Part shown: in pieces, positions 38,092 to 50,188 of the stretch
Layout of the letters: every line of letters starts with the position of its first letter
Numbering within the stretch: position 1 is the stretch's first letter
Assembly: GCA_015501595.1 (NCBI GenBank)
Contig: JADNRX010000033.1
Location: 214,345-278,344, forward strand
Direction: 5' to 3'
DNA length: 64,000 bases
Origin: Hymenopellis radicata
Taxonomy: Eukaryota; Basidiomycota; Agaricomycetes; Agaricales; Physalacriaceae
The notes under the pieces: generated by a model
What the model was told of the DNA's origin: nothing
The model's database searches: none
Seen by the model: the letters and a program-made list of their open reading frames with translations, nothing else
Made by a program: the position numbers and the translations under genes

Positions 38092-38866
38092 ATGATACCT
38101 GCTGTCTTGGTATGTGAACAATTCTGCTCTCACTGTCCCGACCTTTGCCGACTCATATTTGACTAGTTAACACCTCCGGGGTGCCTCGATTGACCAAGTT
38201 CTACACTCCTTTGCAACAATCATCGCCATCTGTCGTCTAGAAGATCTTTAGCCTGGTATGCCACCGGCCTGCAGGATTATGCAACTTTCTGGACGCTCCA
38301 GAGTTAGAGGCCTTTCTTGGGCCGCAGCACCAACAAGATGAACGGTGGCAGGCGGTCTACCGGAATTACGCGACGTTATATTTTGTCTTCGTCGTTGACT
38401 CTTCAGAGAGTGAGCTCGGTATAGTGGATCTCATTCAGGTGCTTCTTGTACGCATCTATCAAATTAACATATGAACTCGGGACGCAGGTGTTCGTGGAGT
38501 CTTTAGACCGAACCTTCGAAAACGTCTGTGAATTACATCTTGTATTCCATTTTGATGAGGTGCGTATGTAGCGTTCCCGATGGCACAAGACTCATTGTCA
38601 ACAGGCCCTTGTCCGAAGTAATTCAAGGTGGTCTAGTTATCGAGACTAATGTGGATGAGGTCGACCGTGCTGGTGCGATATATCTCTCGATTGCTTGTGC
38701 GCATTTCTCATTAGGTCGTGCAGTTCAGAAAGCTGCAAAGGCGAGAAAGGACTCCTTCACATCAGCGAACCCCTTGTCTTTTAGCGTCGGTAGTGGCGTA
38801 TCAAGCCGAGGCGCAAAGACACCACTGGATTGGTTTGGCAGGCTCACAGGTTCAGGACTAAGATGA
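38092..38866 (+). pseudogene. APS3: AP-3 adaptor complex sigma subunit with an in-frame TAG and phase breaks
   Basis: AP-3 sigma is the small subunit of the adaptor that carries cargo from Golgi or endosomes to the vacuole. After the short first exon (MIPAVL) the protein is clear: NTSGVPRLTKFYTPLQQSSP, then KIFSLVCHRPAGLCNFLDAP, then RNYATLYFVFVVDSSESELG and IVDLIQVFVESLDRTFENVC. It continues ELHLVFHFDE, then PLSEVIQGGLVIETNVDEVD, and ends after a long tail near 38866. Three defects are seen. The exon 1 to exon 2 junction lacks one base (a Val codon). TAG at 38238-38240 stands where family members usually have Gln (SVV-stop-KIFSLV). The junction after HFDE is one base out of phase. Three defects in one short gene make a real pseudogene more likely than a single error. 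Confidence 0.82.
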
Positions 38867-39008
38867 CATTGATTCATGATCTATTTATCTATTTGTGAAT
38901 GTGTAATGATACAATGGGTGGACGACAGTCAGATGAAAACCAAGTATATACTTGTACCGCGAGTGTCGGTCTCGTGGAGGAGCAGGAGCCAGTGTACCTA
39001 AAACATGA

Positions 39009-40091
39009 TCAGTCGAGGAATGAGCCCGTCAATTGAATGTACTCACGTTTACGTTTCTTCTTACCTCCACCTGGTGGGCCAGGAACTGGAGGCGGTTTTG
39101 GAGTCGCAGCTTGCGTTGAACCGGGTGATGGTGTAGCCGAACTCCTAGAGGCGGAAGCAGTCTGTGGCGCGGGAGCCTGGGACGGCGCCTGAGGTTCTGT
39201 GGGGGTGATGCTACTCGCCTTCATCGTGAAGGCTGCCGTTGAGAATTGAGATTGCGAGTGGACAGCTGTCGCCCGTATAGCATTGAAAAGCAGGGAGTTA
39301 TTCTGCTGTCTCTGAATTTTGTTCAAACCTTGGAAAGTGCCATCTTTCACTTCGGCGTCTTCATTCCTGTTAGTGGTAGGCGCATCAGTGAGTTCAGAAT
39401 GGGTGAGGGGCAAGGAAAACCGGGTGCGAGGAGTGCAATCAGTCCTGTGAGAGCGCAGAGTGGCCAATGAAGACTGAATTGTCCGGAGCGATGCCAGCTG
39501 TACTGGTCAAGGCCAGCGCGCGCCAGTACAATGGCACCAAAGAGGGGCAGACCAATCAATTAGAGAGCAGAGTGTACAGGTCCGGTGGTTGAAAGATACA
39601 ATTTTCCCAGACGAGGTGTACCGCAAATGGTCGAACTGTTGTGATTAGGTAGTAGGTGCGCAGCGACAGGTCCTCACGACGCCATACCTTGTTCAGGTGA
39701 AAGACACTCTCTCTTGTGTATTATGAAGGAAGAGGGTGGCTCGGCGTGCACAGCCGCAAATTCGATACCAGTAGACCGCCTGTCGTCTTGTTAATGTTGA
39801 TCTCACGCGATTTTAGAAGAGCCCACTTGAGTTCCTCCGCCTTGGTTACAACAGGCATTCCAGTATGCATCGTCTGCATTCGTAGAACTTGGTTGTAGCT
39901 TTGTTTGTCGTAAAACTGAGAGTTTGTGAAGTATTCGAAGATGCCTTCAGCCGTCAACGGCCCACGGGCCTATCGATACTAGCTCGCCAACGCTCCCTGC
40001 AAAGATCTGGTGCGCACCAACCTGAATATTCGTGCCAGATGAAGAATCGCGTACTATGGTCGTCCTGAGGATGAAAGTCGTTCAGACCCAT
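39009..40091 (-). CDS. MED6: Mediator complex subunit 6
   Basis: MED6 is a head-module subunit of Mediator, which connects activators to RNA polymerase II. The first exon starts MGLNDFHPQDDHSTRFFIWH. The next gives GPLTAEGIFEYFTNSQFYDK, then QSYNQVLRMQTMHTGMPVVT with KAEELK. After an intron come RSTGIEFAAVHAEPPSSFII with HKRE, then a weaker block VRPFAVHLVWENCIFQPPDL with YTLLSN, and SLATLRSHRTDCTPRTRFSL. The end is a Pro/Ala-rich stretch with a basic tail (GGGKKKRKR), as in many fungal MED6 proteins. The junction between exon 1 and exon 2 (near 39970-40040) is one base out of phase in my reconstruction, and the stop depends on whether a GTGAGT donor after KRKR is used. Confidence 0.8.
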
Positions 40092-40486
40092 GGAGGTACA
40101 GAGAGAGGCCGGATTAGGCAGCTCCCCGACACTCCTTCGGTTCCGACCTATGCCCTTCGTTTATCACTGTACTCGAGCAACGGCCTTCGGTGAACGCGTA
40201 CTTCCATGCACCATTTGTTCATTTGTTCGTATATACACTCGCACCGGAAAAATGCTGGAACTGATTAGGGAAGCTTCCCGGAGCCTGTGCTAGTCGGCAA
40301 TAAAGACAGTAAGAAGCACTCTCGCCCATCCAGTTGAACACGTATTTGGGCTGTAGGGATATCTGTACAACTATCATACCATATTATTACACAAGAGTAG
40401 TTAAAAGAGAGTCCAGTAGTGCGCAGGTCAAAAGAGGGTATTTCTCGGAGAGAGCAGGTGTGATGCCGTAGCCGCCCCAGAATCTG

Positions 40487-42430
40487 TCAAGCGTCACTTT
40501 TGCTGACTGCACTCAGCAGGGTCAGCGCATGCTGTAGGTAGGAAGGAGCGCCGTACATTAAGTAGACTTGATGGCGCGTCTGGGTACCACCGCCTTCATG
40601 GGCTTTTGCGTGATATCTTGAGGTAGCTATTGAAGGCAGACGGGTCAGCTCGACCGGACGGTGCTCTAGTGCATTCACCATGGGCTCACAAAACTAGGAT
40701 GACTGGAAGAGGTGCTGTACGACTCATGCCTGGTCCGGCCCACGCCCCCATGTTTGCAATAACCGACGAGCCAGCAAAGTGAAGGGGGAGGGTCAGCTCG
40801 GGAAGGTCGAGAGTGCCTTCGCCACTGGCTCGAATCCTTTGACGCAGATTGAGCGTGGCCAGTAGGGAGTTGGAATACACTGTTTCAGAAGTGAGTAGAA
40901 GGGTGAACATGAATGGCATGACTATACGTCGTCCAATACAGAAAAAGAAAGCAATGTATATGAACGTATGTCCCCAGGCTAATATCTAATTGCACACCCA
41001 GTTAGCTCAAGATGCTGAAAGGGCAGAGATCCAGAAACGTACTGATACTAGGGAAGCCATAGCGCATACTGAAGTAACCAGGCCTGTATTGACAGACAGT
41101 ACGACCTAATGAAATGTCTAGGAGACAGATCCTGAGAACATGGACGTCACTGACCAGCTTAATAATCATCCTCTCTGTCCTGGAGAAGCCTGTCTTTGAG
41201 CGCATGAGGAGATAGACTAAGGTGCCCGCAATCAGTAGGTCTCCGCCTGCCGCAAGAGCATTGACCGTAATCGACAACATCTTAGGAAATTATTGAGGGC
41301 ATTCATATCCTGAAAAATATAGATACGCGCCTTTAGCTCACTAAGTTCCTGAAAAGTGTGGACTCGAACAAGGGCATAGACTGTGAATACTGAAACAGCC
41401 CATCAACTTGAGTCTCTTGTAAGACTATCAGACGCACCCACAACACACCCTGTAAAGGAGTAACTACCTCAAATTCACAGGTGGAACATATTCAAGATCA
41501 GCTTACCAAACTCTCCCGCTACGAACAAGGACTAAGACAGAACACGGTCTGAGCACAAAAGCCGCATATGCCAAAAAGACAGAGACTTGCAATGACAGTG
41601 ATCATCCCGATGTTATGGGAACTAACTATTGATTGTCATCGAACCTCTTCGTCAGAGACAGCGAAGGTGAAATGAAGGCAAAAACCTACAGCGCCAAACG
41701 CGCGAGGCGAGGAAACTAAAAGATATTCAGACAAAAAGCTCTACAATATCTGATTCATACTTCCCTTTGTACCAGTAAAGCAGTTACGCCGTTGAATATA
41801 ACCTCCACCTAGATGCTCAAATGAGAAATAGTCCATGTGCGATAAGCACGCTCACTATGATGCTCCTAAGCGCGACACTTAGTACGCCTGTTGAAAATAG
41901 GGACCAGACATACCAGACAGGAATGTTCAGAACAGCCGGAGCGTCAAAGTTTGAGATGAGATAGGCGTATACTAACATCAAGCTAAGGCACGAGAGCTTC
42001 ATCTGCTGATTGAAACGTACCACTGTGCGTGATAAGCGCCTGGTGAACGCCATCACAGAGCACAACCGCTGCCACAAGACTTTTCAGCCCCCAGCTATCT
42101 GTTTCACGAATAAAGTAGAGTCCGGCTTGAAAACAGGTAGCTATCAGGGGCGTGAATTGGGGGTGCTGTGTATATGGAAAGGTCGTGTACACACCGCCGT
42201 ATAGGCTGTGATGGCAAGGGCTTGAGTCAGCCTGGAATTCAACTGAAAGTTCTCGCAATCGTACCAGGCTGCTATGATCACGCCAATGAAGAGGGCCCCC
42301 AAGCTGTAGAAGTGAAGAATCAGACTAGAGCGAAGGTCAGATGGGCGATTGGTCACGTCGAATGAAGGGAAGAGGCCATGTTGAGAAGGATTCAAAGTAA
42401 TAGAAAAGACAGAAGGGTATGCAGACAAAT
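40487..42430 (-). CDS. DUF6534-like seven-transmembrane basidiomycete protein
   Basis: These fungal membrane proteins have about seven helices and no known function. They are expanded in agaricomycetes. Recognisable parts on the minus strand: SLGALFIGVIIAA at the first helix, WGLKSLVAAVVLCDGVHQAL with ITHS, then VYAYLISNFDAPAVLNIPVW and SVALRSIIVSVLIAHGLFL. Next are ALAAGGDLLIAGTLVYLLMR with SKTGFSRTERMI, and SNSLLATLNLRQRIR, which match the conserved end of the family. A Leu-rich and charged tail follows to the stop at 40487. The introns are many and short, and I did not settle every junction. The start is uncertain. Confidence 0.7.
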
Positions 42431-44640
42431 CACTGTGATAGCTGGGTGACAGAGAGAAAGAGCTCTCGCTGCCGGTGACGGTGACGGCGTGAACAGATTA
42501 CAGATCTCCCAATGCGGAAGATGACTCGGAACTTCCTAGGAGAGTCGTATTTGGGTTAATCATCACACCTAGAAAACAAGGTCCTCGTGGCTGAAACATG
42601 CTTTCTACCTCTTCTCATCTAGAGTCCGTATGCCCTACCTCTGTCAAGAGCTCCTCACACATAACGCACTATGATCTGCGCTATCAGGATCTGGGAGAGC
42701 TGTGCTCAAGCTTAATGACCTCAGCACCGGCCATGGGAACTCCAAACATCCACGGAGTTGACGTGCTACTGCCGGCTCATCAGCTGCCTGCTCTCCTTCG
42801 CTTTCCGCCCCTTCTATGACGCCTGCTTCCCTTTGGGCTCGACCGCGGGGCGATTCAACCAGTGGAACGCATCCTTGTGCCGCAGCCGACGCTGCCGCCC
42901 AGTTGGCCCAGCGCGTGTGCGAACACATGAAAAGTGCTCCTTGGTATTGCGCTGTTCCATTCCACTGCTGTCTCTTGGTGGAGAGGCGTGCCAATTTCAG
43001 GTTGAGAAAGAAGAGATTCGCGCCGGAATCCAAATCAGGAAATGCAAAACGAGTAGGGCCGGCACACGGCAGCACCCGAAACGACACAGGCTCCTGAGCC
43101 ATGGATCTCCTGATGTTTTTTGGAGTTGCTGTTGAACGGTAATAGGTGTGCTAGGTAGCACCCGCGTTTCGATGTATTCGAATGGAGTGTTTGATTCAAC
43201 GGGCAATTTATAATCTCAGCACATCTCATCAATGAAGTAAGTCGCAAGTTCTGAAGGTCCGTACCCTAATCTTCGTTTTGTCAAGTAACAGTTTCTAAAG
43301 ATACAAGTTTGTTGCGTGGAGGATTCTCCTAGACTCCTTCTACTCAATTAAACTATGTACAGACCTTCACGAGCCCTAATGAAACTGCACTTCGACAGTC
43401 TTAGCGTGCCATTGAGGACGGAGTGCTGCCTACGTTTGATGAACGCGCACCTCACACACGAGTCCGGACGAGGATACGTGTTCACCGACTTCACCTGGGA
43501 GGTTAAACACTACCCATTCCTCGAAGATCTCTGGCCGCCTCACGCCCAACTTAACGCCTTAATGTCCGGCACGCTTCTGGGACTTAGATGACAATACCCC
43601 GCGCTCCATCTCCAACCGCTGGTTTGGCGCCGTCTGCCCCCCGTCTTAAGTGCGCTGCATAAACTCGACTTATATCAAGACGGCATCAAGGTGATGTTAT
43701 GCTTTGAGAGTACGCGACGCGTCGGAACGCTCGTCCAAGACAGGGGACGGTATACCGCGTCACGCGCCTGCGTCGGCACGCGATGGCTGTGGATGCAGGA
43801 TAGGCTCCGACGGCTTATGTGGCAGGGCAGATGAGGCCGAAGGGGTTTTCCGGTGGTGCGCAGGTGGAGGCGCATTGTGAAGGCGGTGTTGAGAGTGGAT
43901 AGAGGCGTAAGAACTATTGTGGAATAACTGGGTGGTGCCGAGATGTTTGGGACTTTTAGCTGGCTTTTGGGGTCGGTCCCGCACATTCAATAGATGTGAT
44001 GCTGCCTGGTGTTGACGGCCTGCTGGGGATCGCGTGCGTCCAGGGTGCGATACAGGCGTTACGGGCTGCGGCAGCGACCCAGACGAGTTGGAGATAGAGT
44101 TGGGCGTTGACAGCTACAGCAATCGTAGATTGCTATGATGACGGTGTGGAGCATATACTTAGGCGACTGCACGGCGAGTCTGAATATCATCATCGCCGTT
44201 TTAAGCTTGACAACGCACCGTTACAGGTTGTACCCCTTGTCGACGACCAGGAGCGTCTATGGTGGCCGCCATTGTTAAGCGAGGGCACGCAGTGGCCTAC
44301 GCTATGTTATCCAGTACGCTCTACAATGAGCTCGCTGTTGCCGACGATGATGACCCGCTTGTCGTCGGTATCGTGCTTGTCAGTCGATGACGGCAAAAGC
44401 GTGAAATTATTTGTGCCCGTTATGGCGAGCAGAGCCTTTGAGCCAGAGTAAGTGACGCTCGAAGAGAGAAAAGAATGCACCGACGAGTAAATGATGGCGG
44501 TAACGAAACGGGTAGTAAACATGTACGTAGTAGAGCAAGCCATGTAAGCAAATGTAACTTGTATGGTACAGCGTCTCCGCCTTGTTACCTTGCTTGAATA
44601 GCAGTGCTCATGCCGGCACTACCAACGCGGCGACTAAGAA
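42431..44640. other. Gene-poor interval
   Basis: Some open frames cross this 2.2 kb (for example minus strand 42644-43102 and 43760-43990), but they are composition-biased and show no recognisable protein. I do not call a gene. Confidence 0.45.
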
Positions 44641-46100
44641 CAATTTAGTTAACATGAACCTGACGCTCAGAACGACGACTCACTTAAGAATTCGAAAACG
44701 GTACTCACGACCGAACATGATGCCCCGCGGCGGGTGCTTGTATGGTCCCTGTGAACCATGGGGGTTCATAGACCAGTCCCGCTGAACATGAGTCACGTCG
44801 CATTCTGAAGAGTATATACTTTAATTGAAGTCTAGTCAAACCCAGAGGAAACTTACCATTTCAGCGGAGAAAGCACACAGAAGCACAAATCTGAGAGCAG
44901 CAACATGACTGTCGGTAAAGAGTTGAAGAGCGTGGTGGCCCGACGACTTGCCGCTGTCAGTGTCAGTAGCACTGTCCACTAATGCCGGCTAAAAGAAGAT
45001 TTAGTTGGAGAGCGAGAACATAATGAGAACAGTCTACCTATCTACGGTCGCTGTCTTAGAACAACGTTATGTTTGGTCTACAGGCAACCATCTGTCAGTT
45101 CAGATTCTATGATGCAAGACGACGGCGTACCTCCTTTGTACACCCGTCGTCTTTAACGCCATTCATGACATTACGGCAAACATCCATATTCGCGCCCAAC
45201 GCGGAGTCAAGTCATCCAGCGGCAAATGGCACCGGCACAGAGCCAGGCTTCCTAGCGCGTCAACGGAGATACAGTGTGTCTGAGCGCACATTAAACGTCA
45301 TCTACGGAGCTAGTGTCAGCCGATATTCGATAACGGACAGAGTCAGACATACCTTTATAAACATGAGACAGCCTAGGTCTAGGGCCTGTCGTCCCGCTAT
45401 TCGCGTTGTCCCACGAAACCAAACTGGCGTTCACCTGCACGAAACCAAATGACCCCTCCGAGTTGCATACAGATGACGAGAATAGTGTCGCCTAACAAAT
45501 GAGAACGGGCCGCGCTGACAGGACACTGGTAAATCTTAAGTACTCGACAAGAAAGAGGAGAATGAGATAGCTTACCTGTCGTGTTATAGCCTCTTGCTAC
45601 GGGCAACAGAATGAGTAACTTCGGAGTGGAAGGAGTTGACTGCAGCGTGCCTTGGAATTCCTGTCGTAGTGGAAGCCGTTGAAAGCGCCTAGTCTGGTCT
45701 GAGGTCAAAACTTTAGTCGAACTCGAATGAAAAGTTTGGAGTCTAGTCGGGTGATGACAGAGGAATCCATTCGAACGCTGTCAGACAGAGCGCCTGTGTC
45801 AAGGATTAGGCCAATTTCAATGAAATACGAGCAGCGCGACGTACTGTGGAGGTGCCTACAATAACAAGATTTAAGTAAGTAGGATGTTTATGAGAAGGAC
45901 TTGAACGCACCAAGCTAACCCATCCAGGATAACAACCCGCCGTCGAAGAGTAGAAATACGGCGTCAAGAAACCTGCCAGCAATGTTAGTGTCCATGGGAA
46001 AGCGAAGACCTGTGAAGAGCGTCAGCGAGCTCGTCAACATTGAGGACAAACGACTGCCCAGAGCGAGCAACAGACGACGCCAAGCATTATAATCGTCAAG
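44640..46100 (-). CDS. Possible unidentified multi-exon gene
   Basis: The minus strand has a series of good splice-like signals: GTAAGT near 44857, GTAGAC near 45045, GTATGT near 45352 and GTAAGC near 45575. Short open blocks lie between them. Two blocks look protein-like: SGHHALQLFTDSHVAALRFV with LLCAFSAEM, and FAFPWTLTLLAGFLTPYFYS with STAGCYPGW. I could not join them into one frame and I do not recognise the product. It may be a decayed membrane-protein gene. The limits are approximate. Confidence 0.3.
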
Positions 46101-46729
46101 GGCGGGAGGCTAAGAACGGAGATTGAGTCAGCGAGGTGAGATGGTGGTGGAAGGAAGAGACCGACTGTGACTATCAACGAACGAAGCGGTCACGCTTTGG
46201 ACGCATTCGCAAGGCAATGGCGATGGGAGCCCGCAACTGCCAATCGGCGGCGGCATGTTGGTGTTTGTTTGTTTCTAAGGCTGCTACTTGATATGGCAGG
46301 TGCCGCCCGCTCGCTCAGAAATTCCATTGTCGTCGTGATGTCGCATCAACGTCTGGCCACTACGAACGTAGCTCCACAACTTCAACAACCAATCCGTACC
46401 TAGACGCACTTCTAACCAAGATGACGCTGCTGACTGCACAGTTAAAACGGTAGTCACGTCGATCGTCTTACAACGAACGCGAATGGATGCGTCAGGGCGA
46501 ATTGCTCCAGTCGACGATTGATGGGCAAATCACAAACTAATATGATAAAACAATGTCAAGTGAGGGCTTTGGTGTTGAACCGAGGCCTGAGTACATGAAT
46601 CAGTCAGAAGTAATTACACTTGCTACTACTTATTGGTGCCTGCTGCCTCCACCTCGTCTGGGACCTGGAAAACTTCATGGGCAAGATCATTCTGACTCGG
46701 AGAAAACTGTTGTTGGTCTTGCTGATTAA
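46101..46729. other. No supported feature
   Basis: I see neither a coherent coding block nor an RNA gene here. It leads into the tandem repeat at 46730. Confidence 0.4.
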
Positions 46730-47007
46730 GCTATCAAATGTCAATATCCCAAGATCAGGCATATAGAGAAATCTCCACATACTTTGGAAGAATGCAAGCG
46801 CTTCATGTAGTACTTGACTTGGGTAGCAAGACGACTGCCAGTAGTACCATGAAGGAGAGCCTTATCGCGCTATCAAGTGTCAATATCCCGAGATCAGGCA
46901 TGCCAAGAAATCTCGACATACTTTGGAAGATTTGACGTCCTTCATGTATTCCTGAACTCGGATAGAAATGCCAGGATTGCCAGTACTATAAAGGGGATCC
47001 CACTTAA
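46730..47007. repeat. Two-copy tandem repeat, 139-bp unit
   Basis: Copy one (46730-46868) and copy two (46869-47007) start with GCTATCAAATGTCAATATCC and GCTATCAAGTGTCAATATCC. They share AGATCAGGCAT, AAATCTC, ACATACTTTGGAAGA, CTTCATGTA and CCAGTA in the same order, with about one difference in five bases. On the minus strand copy two reads DPLYSTGNPGISIRVQEYMK, then DVKSSKVCRDFLACLISGY and a stop. Copy one gives a related peptide with the same stop. The pair could be an exon duplicated in a decayed gene or a small satellite. Confidence 0.75.
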
Positions 47008-47334
47008 TATGTCCTAGGCCGCCCTCAACTGCGAAGAGCTTGATGACTGCAGACAACATTTTTGTGGCGTGCTGATAGGATAGACGGTTATCGGTGCGAG
47101 GTTCTCCTTGGCAATTGGTGTTGTCGTCTACACTGGAGTACAGTTAGGTAGGAAACAATGTAAAGCGGTATACCGGCACTTACGCGTCCATGATCCACAA
47201 GAGGATGAGGATATCAGCATGGGCGGGTATCTGCTTGGCCTTCCAGGGAGCTTCCGAGGTATTCCAGAGCACTTTGTGGCTCCCCAAGAACTGGATGAAG
47301 TCGTCGCCCATCCTGCTCTCCGTCAGAAGTTGAA

Positions 47335-47697
47335 TCAATCAGAGATATAGAAAACATGCCGTTGAACCGCCTTGCAAGTGGTCTGGGAAATAGCAGTGGA
47401 GGTCACAGAAATGTCGGTCACAGTCATCTCATCAACAACTGTGGCTGCAGCTGGAACGGATATACAGGGGGTGAGAGAACTCTCTACGAGTGTCTCACCG
47501 ACGTCGACCGGGAGACTCTGGGAAGAAGCGCTAGACCCAAAATCAACAGAAGAGTCGTCGCTGAGACAGACACGGCCAAGAGCGTCGATGAGCGCTTCAT
47601 TGTCATCGGTTAGGGCGTCATGGATGTCGTGGACATCACTGGAGGAGAAGTCAACGTATTTTTGGATATGTTCGAGGGCATAGACATCGGTAAGCAT
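47335..47697 (-). CDS. Weak hypothetical acidic Ser/Thr-rich ORF
   Basis: A single open frame starts MLTDVYALEHIQKYVDFSSS and continues with acidic and serine-rich sequence (DALTDDNEALIDAL, then CLSDDSSVDFGSSAS). There is no recognised domain, and no intron is needed. It lies just after the 139-bp repeat. It may be a fragment of a larger decayed gene. Confidence 0.25.
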   Translation of the reverse strand: MLTDVYALEHIQKYVDFSSSDVHDIHDALTDDNEALIDALGRVCLSDDSSVDFGSSASSQSLPVDVGETLVESSLTPCISVPAAATVVDEMTVTDISVTSTAISQTTCKAVQRHVFYISD

Positions 47698-48476
47698 GAT
47701 TGCTGAAAGTATGAAAGGGCAACGCAATGACGGGAAGGTGTAGATATAGCTGTGGCCAAACACTGTCACGTCACTCTTGAAAAGAGTAGTGGGGGTAGAA
47801 TTATGGGGCTAGGCAGACGGTATCAATTTCCACCTTTCGGTCCCCGCAGAGACGCCAGAAAACAGGTCAACCACCCTGAATAGGGTTTTAGGTTGGCTTC
47901 TTTTCAGCATTGAATAGTGCAATGAGGTTTCTGTACAGAAGCTTCGAGTACAGAACTGGCTTAGACGGAGATCCATTCTTCAGTGAGCACAAGAGAAAAT
48001 TTAGTTTAAATTCTTCAGAAACTTCCAAGGTTGCTAATGTGTTTACACGCTTCCAACTTCAAGCTTCAAGTATCACAGATTTACGTGAAGATATACCTTT
48101 GATCAGCGAACCAAGTTTGAAGCGCCCTTACACCCCTGCATTCCTCGCTGCCTACAAATTTTACAGACAGGCCTAGAGAACATCAGAGGAGCACAACCAG
48201 TTAGCAACGAAAATAATACCGCAGCGTAATGCCAGTAAGGACTGCTTTTGAGAAAAATAGTCCACCAAATTGAAACGAACATGGGAGGTGGCCCAAGATT
48301 TTGTGGGATCATTGACATAGAGACAAGTGCGTCAACCATCCTTGACACAAAAAACACACAGAATTTGAACCGAAACAAAACATTTCCCCACTCAAATCAA
48401 CTCCGCCCTACAGCTGCTTTCATGCTTACGAATCTTTCGGCGGCTCCCCTGGAAGAATCATGACCGGCTGCTCGCG

Positions 48477-50188
48477 TCACAGTCCAATGTTTGGGTAATA
48501 CATCTGCTTGGGAATAGGTCCATCCTTGTACATGTGAAGCAACCCAGCGCCTGGCTCAATAGGCGGGTGCACGATGGGTCTGTTGAATTGACGGTTAACC
48601 ATCATAGCGAGGACGACCCTGAAAGCAGTGCCAGGAGCGTGTGGAGGAGCCTGTGCCTGAGTGAAATGAGGGGTGGCAGGCGCCGGGGGAGGCGGTGGTG
48701 GCGGAGCCGGGGGCGGCGGGGGGGGGGCAGGAACTGAACTGGAGCTGCGACTGGAGCCGGAGCCACAGGTTGAGCCGGCGTGACCGCGTTTGCTGGAGCC
48801 TGAGCCGTGACCGCTGGTCCTGAGTTTGCACCGACTGAAAGGATTAAAGCCTCGTGTAAGTAACAGTCTTTCATACCAACAACCATCACGCTTACCTATA
48901 GCTGCACCGTTGTTTGCCTGTGCGGCGTTGGCTTCTACGCCTAGTAGACGAATCATCATCGTCGTTATTGTCATCTTCGCGGCTGCGCTTCTTGCCTTTC
49001 CGATCTGAAGAGATGAAATGTCAGGGTCGTTGTCCTTTCATGTTAGAGTTGACACTTACTAGCAAGGGCCTTGCGACCACTCTTCTTCTTGGAAGAGCTC
49101 GCAGCTGTATCGTCGTCGTCGTTCTCACTGGTATCATCTTCATCGTCGCTGTCGGTCCTGGAAGCACAACCTGAAAGAAAACCACGAGCGTTGCTGTCCT
49201 TGCACGCTAGATGAGGGAGTCACCAGCAGGAGCTTTACGGCTGCGCTTCTGCTTGGAAGAGCTCGTAGCTGTATCATCATCGTCATCATTCTCATTGGTG
49301 TCTCTTCGTCATCGTTGTCGTTCCTGGCAGCGCGAGCTGAAAGAAACCAATCAGCATCGTCGCCCTTTCATGCTAGAGAGGAGACTTACTCGCAGGAGCC
49401 TTACGAACGCGCTTCTTCTTCGAAGAACTCGCAACTGTATCATCGTCCTCATTGATATCATCTTCATCATTATTGTCGATCCTGGCTGAAAGAAAACTAT
49501 GAGTGTCGTTGTCCTGACTATCAGGCGAGAACCTCACCAGCAGGAGCTTTACGTCCACACGTCTTCTTGGGAGGTTCTGTTGCATCCGCCTGCACCTCCT
49601 CTTCATCATCATCATCGTCGCTTGGGCGTCTTTTGCCCTTTCCTTGGTCCTTTCCATTCGGAGCAGCACGTTTGGCCTTCGGAGGAGCAGCAGCATCTGC
49701 AGCAGCCTGAGCTCGGGAAGCGACGGCTATTGAAGGTATGATGAATACTACGGAACGTTCAAGAGAATCAATTGGAGCTCACCGGCTATGCGAGAAGATC
49801 GTCGAGGGAAAGGGTCGGTTGACAGGTTTGTAGGTGAGAGCCTCCAGGCTGGTCAACCAATTCGCCAGAGGCAGAATCGGCATCCTGCGAGGTGATCTGC
49901 GCGTTGGAATCATCAGTGAACGTGTCAGCCGCGTCGGAGGTGGTGGATTCGTCTGCTGAATCCCAGTTAGTAACCAGCCTATAACCAACGACGGCAAAGG
50001 TGCGCACCATGATTCGCGGTCGTCTTCTTTTTGCTCTGTCGAGTCTTCTTAGCGGCAGCGGCAGCGACCGCTACACAATGGCAGTCAGCTCGTCTCTAAA
50101 GTCACGATAAAGCTCACATACCTTTGTCGTTCCCTGCCTTCTTCTTGTCAGAAGCGGCTTTAACTTTCTTTGTGGACTGGCGCGCCAT
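48477..50188 (-). CDS. Lineage-specific Lys/Asp-rich nuclear-type protein with tandemly duplicated exons
   Basis: The start is MARQSTKKVKAASDKKKAGN. Exons that follow give AVAAAAAKKTRQSKKKTTAN, then an acidic Ser/Thr region (TFTDDSNAQITSQDADSASG), then KAKRAAPNGKDQGKGKRRPS with a DDDDDEEE run. Next come repeated exons of about 33 codons, each made of an acidic half (like DNNDEDDINEDDDT) and a basic half (ASSSKKKRVRKAPA). The C-terminal part has a Pro-rich run and a well-formed end, NRQFNRPIVHPPIEPGAGLL with PKQMYYPNIGL. A run of 10-11 G at about 48717-48728 sits in the Pro-rich part and makes the frame uncertain there. One of the repeats (near 49230-49330) is out of frame in part. No family is recognised; alternating acidic and basic blocks suggest a chromatin or nucleolar protein. 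Confidence 0.6.
49060..49570 (-). repeat. Tandem exon duplication, about 145-166 bp per unit
   Basis: Equivalent points of the repeated exon lie near 49064, 49229, 49395 and 49541. Each unit has a GCTTTACG/GCCTTACG-like start, a TTCTTCTTGGAAGAGCTCG-like block, a CATCATC acidic-codon block and then a short intron containing GAAAGAAA. This duplicates both the exon and its flanking intron, and makes a repeat protein by adding exons. Confidence 0.75.

Noticed and set aside
42644..43102. Minus-strand open frame of 152 codons
   Set aside because: Composition-biased, no domain, overlapped by equally long frames on the plus strand.
44107..44451. Plus-strand open frame of 114 codons
   Set aside because: No recognisable protein, no intron or promoter support, and the surrounding DNA looks decayed.
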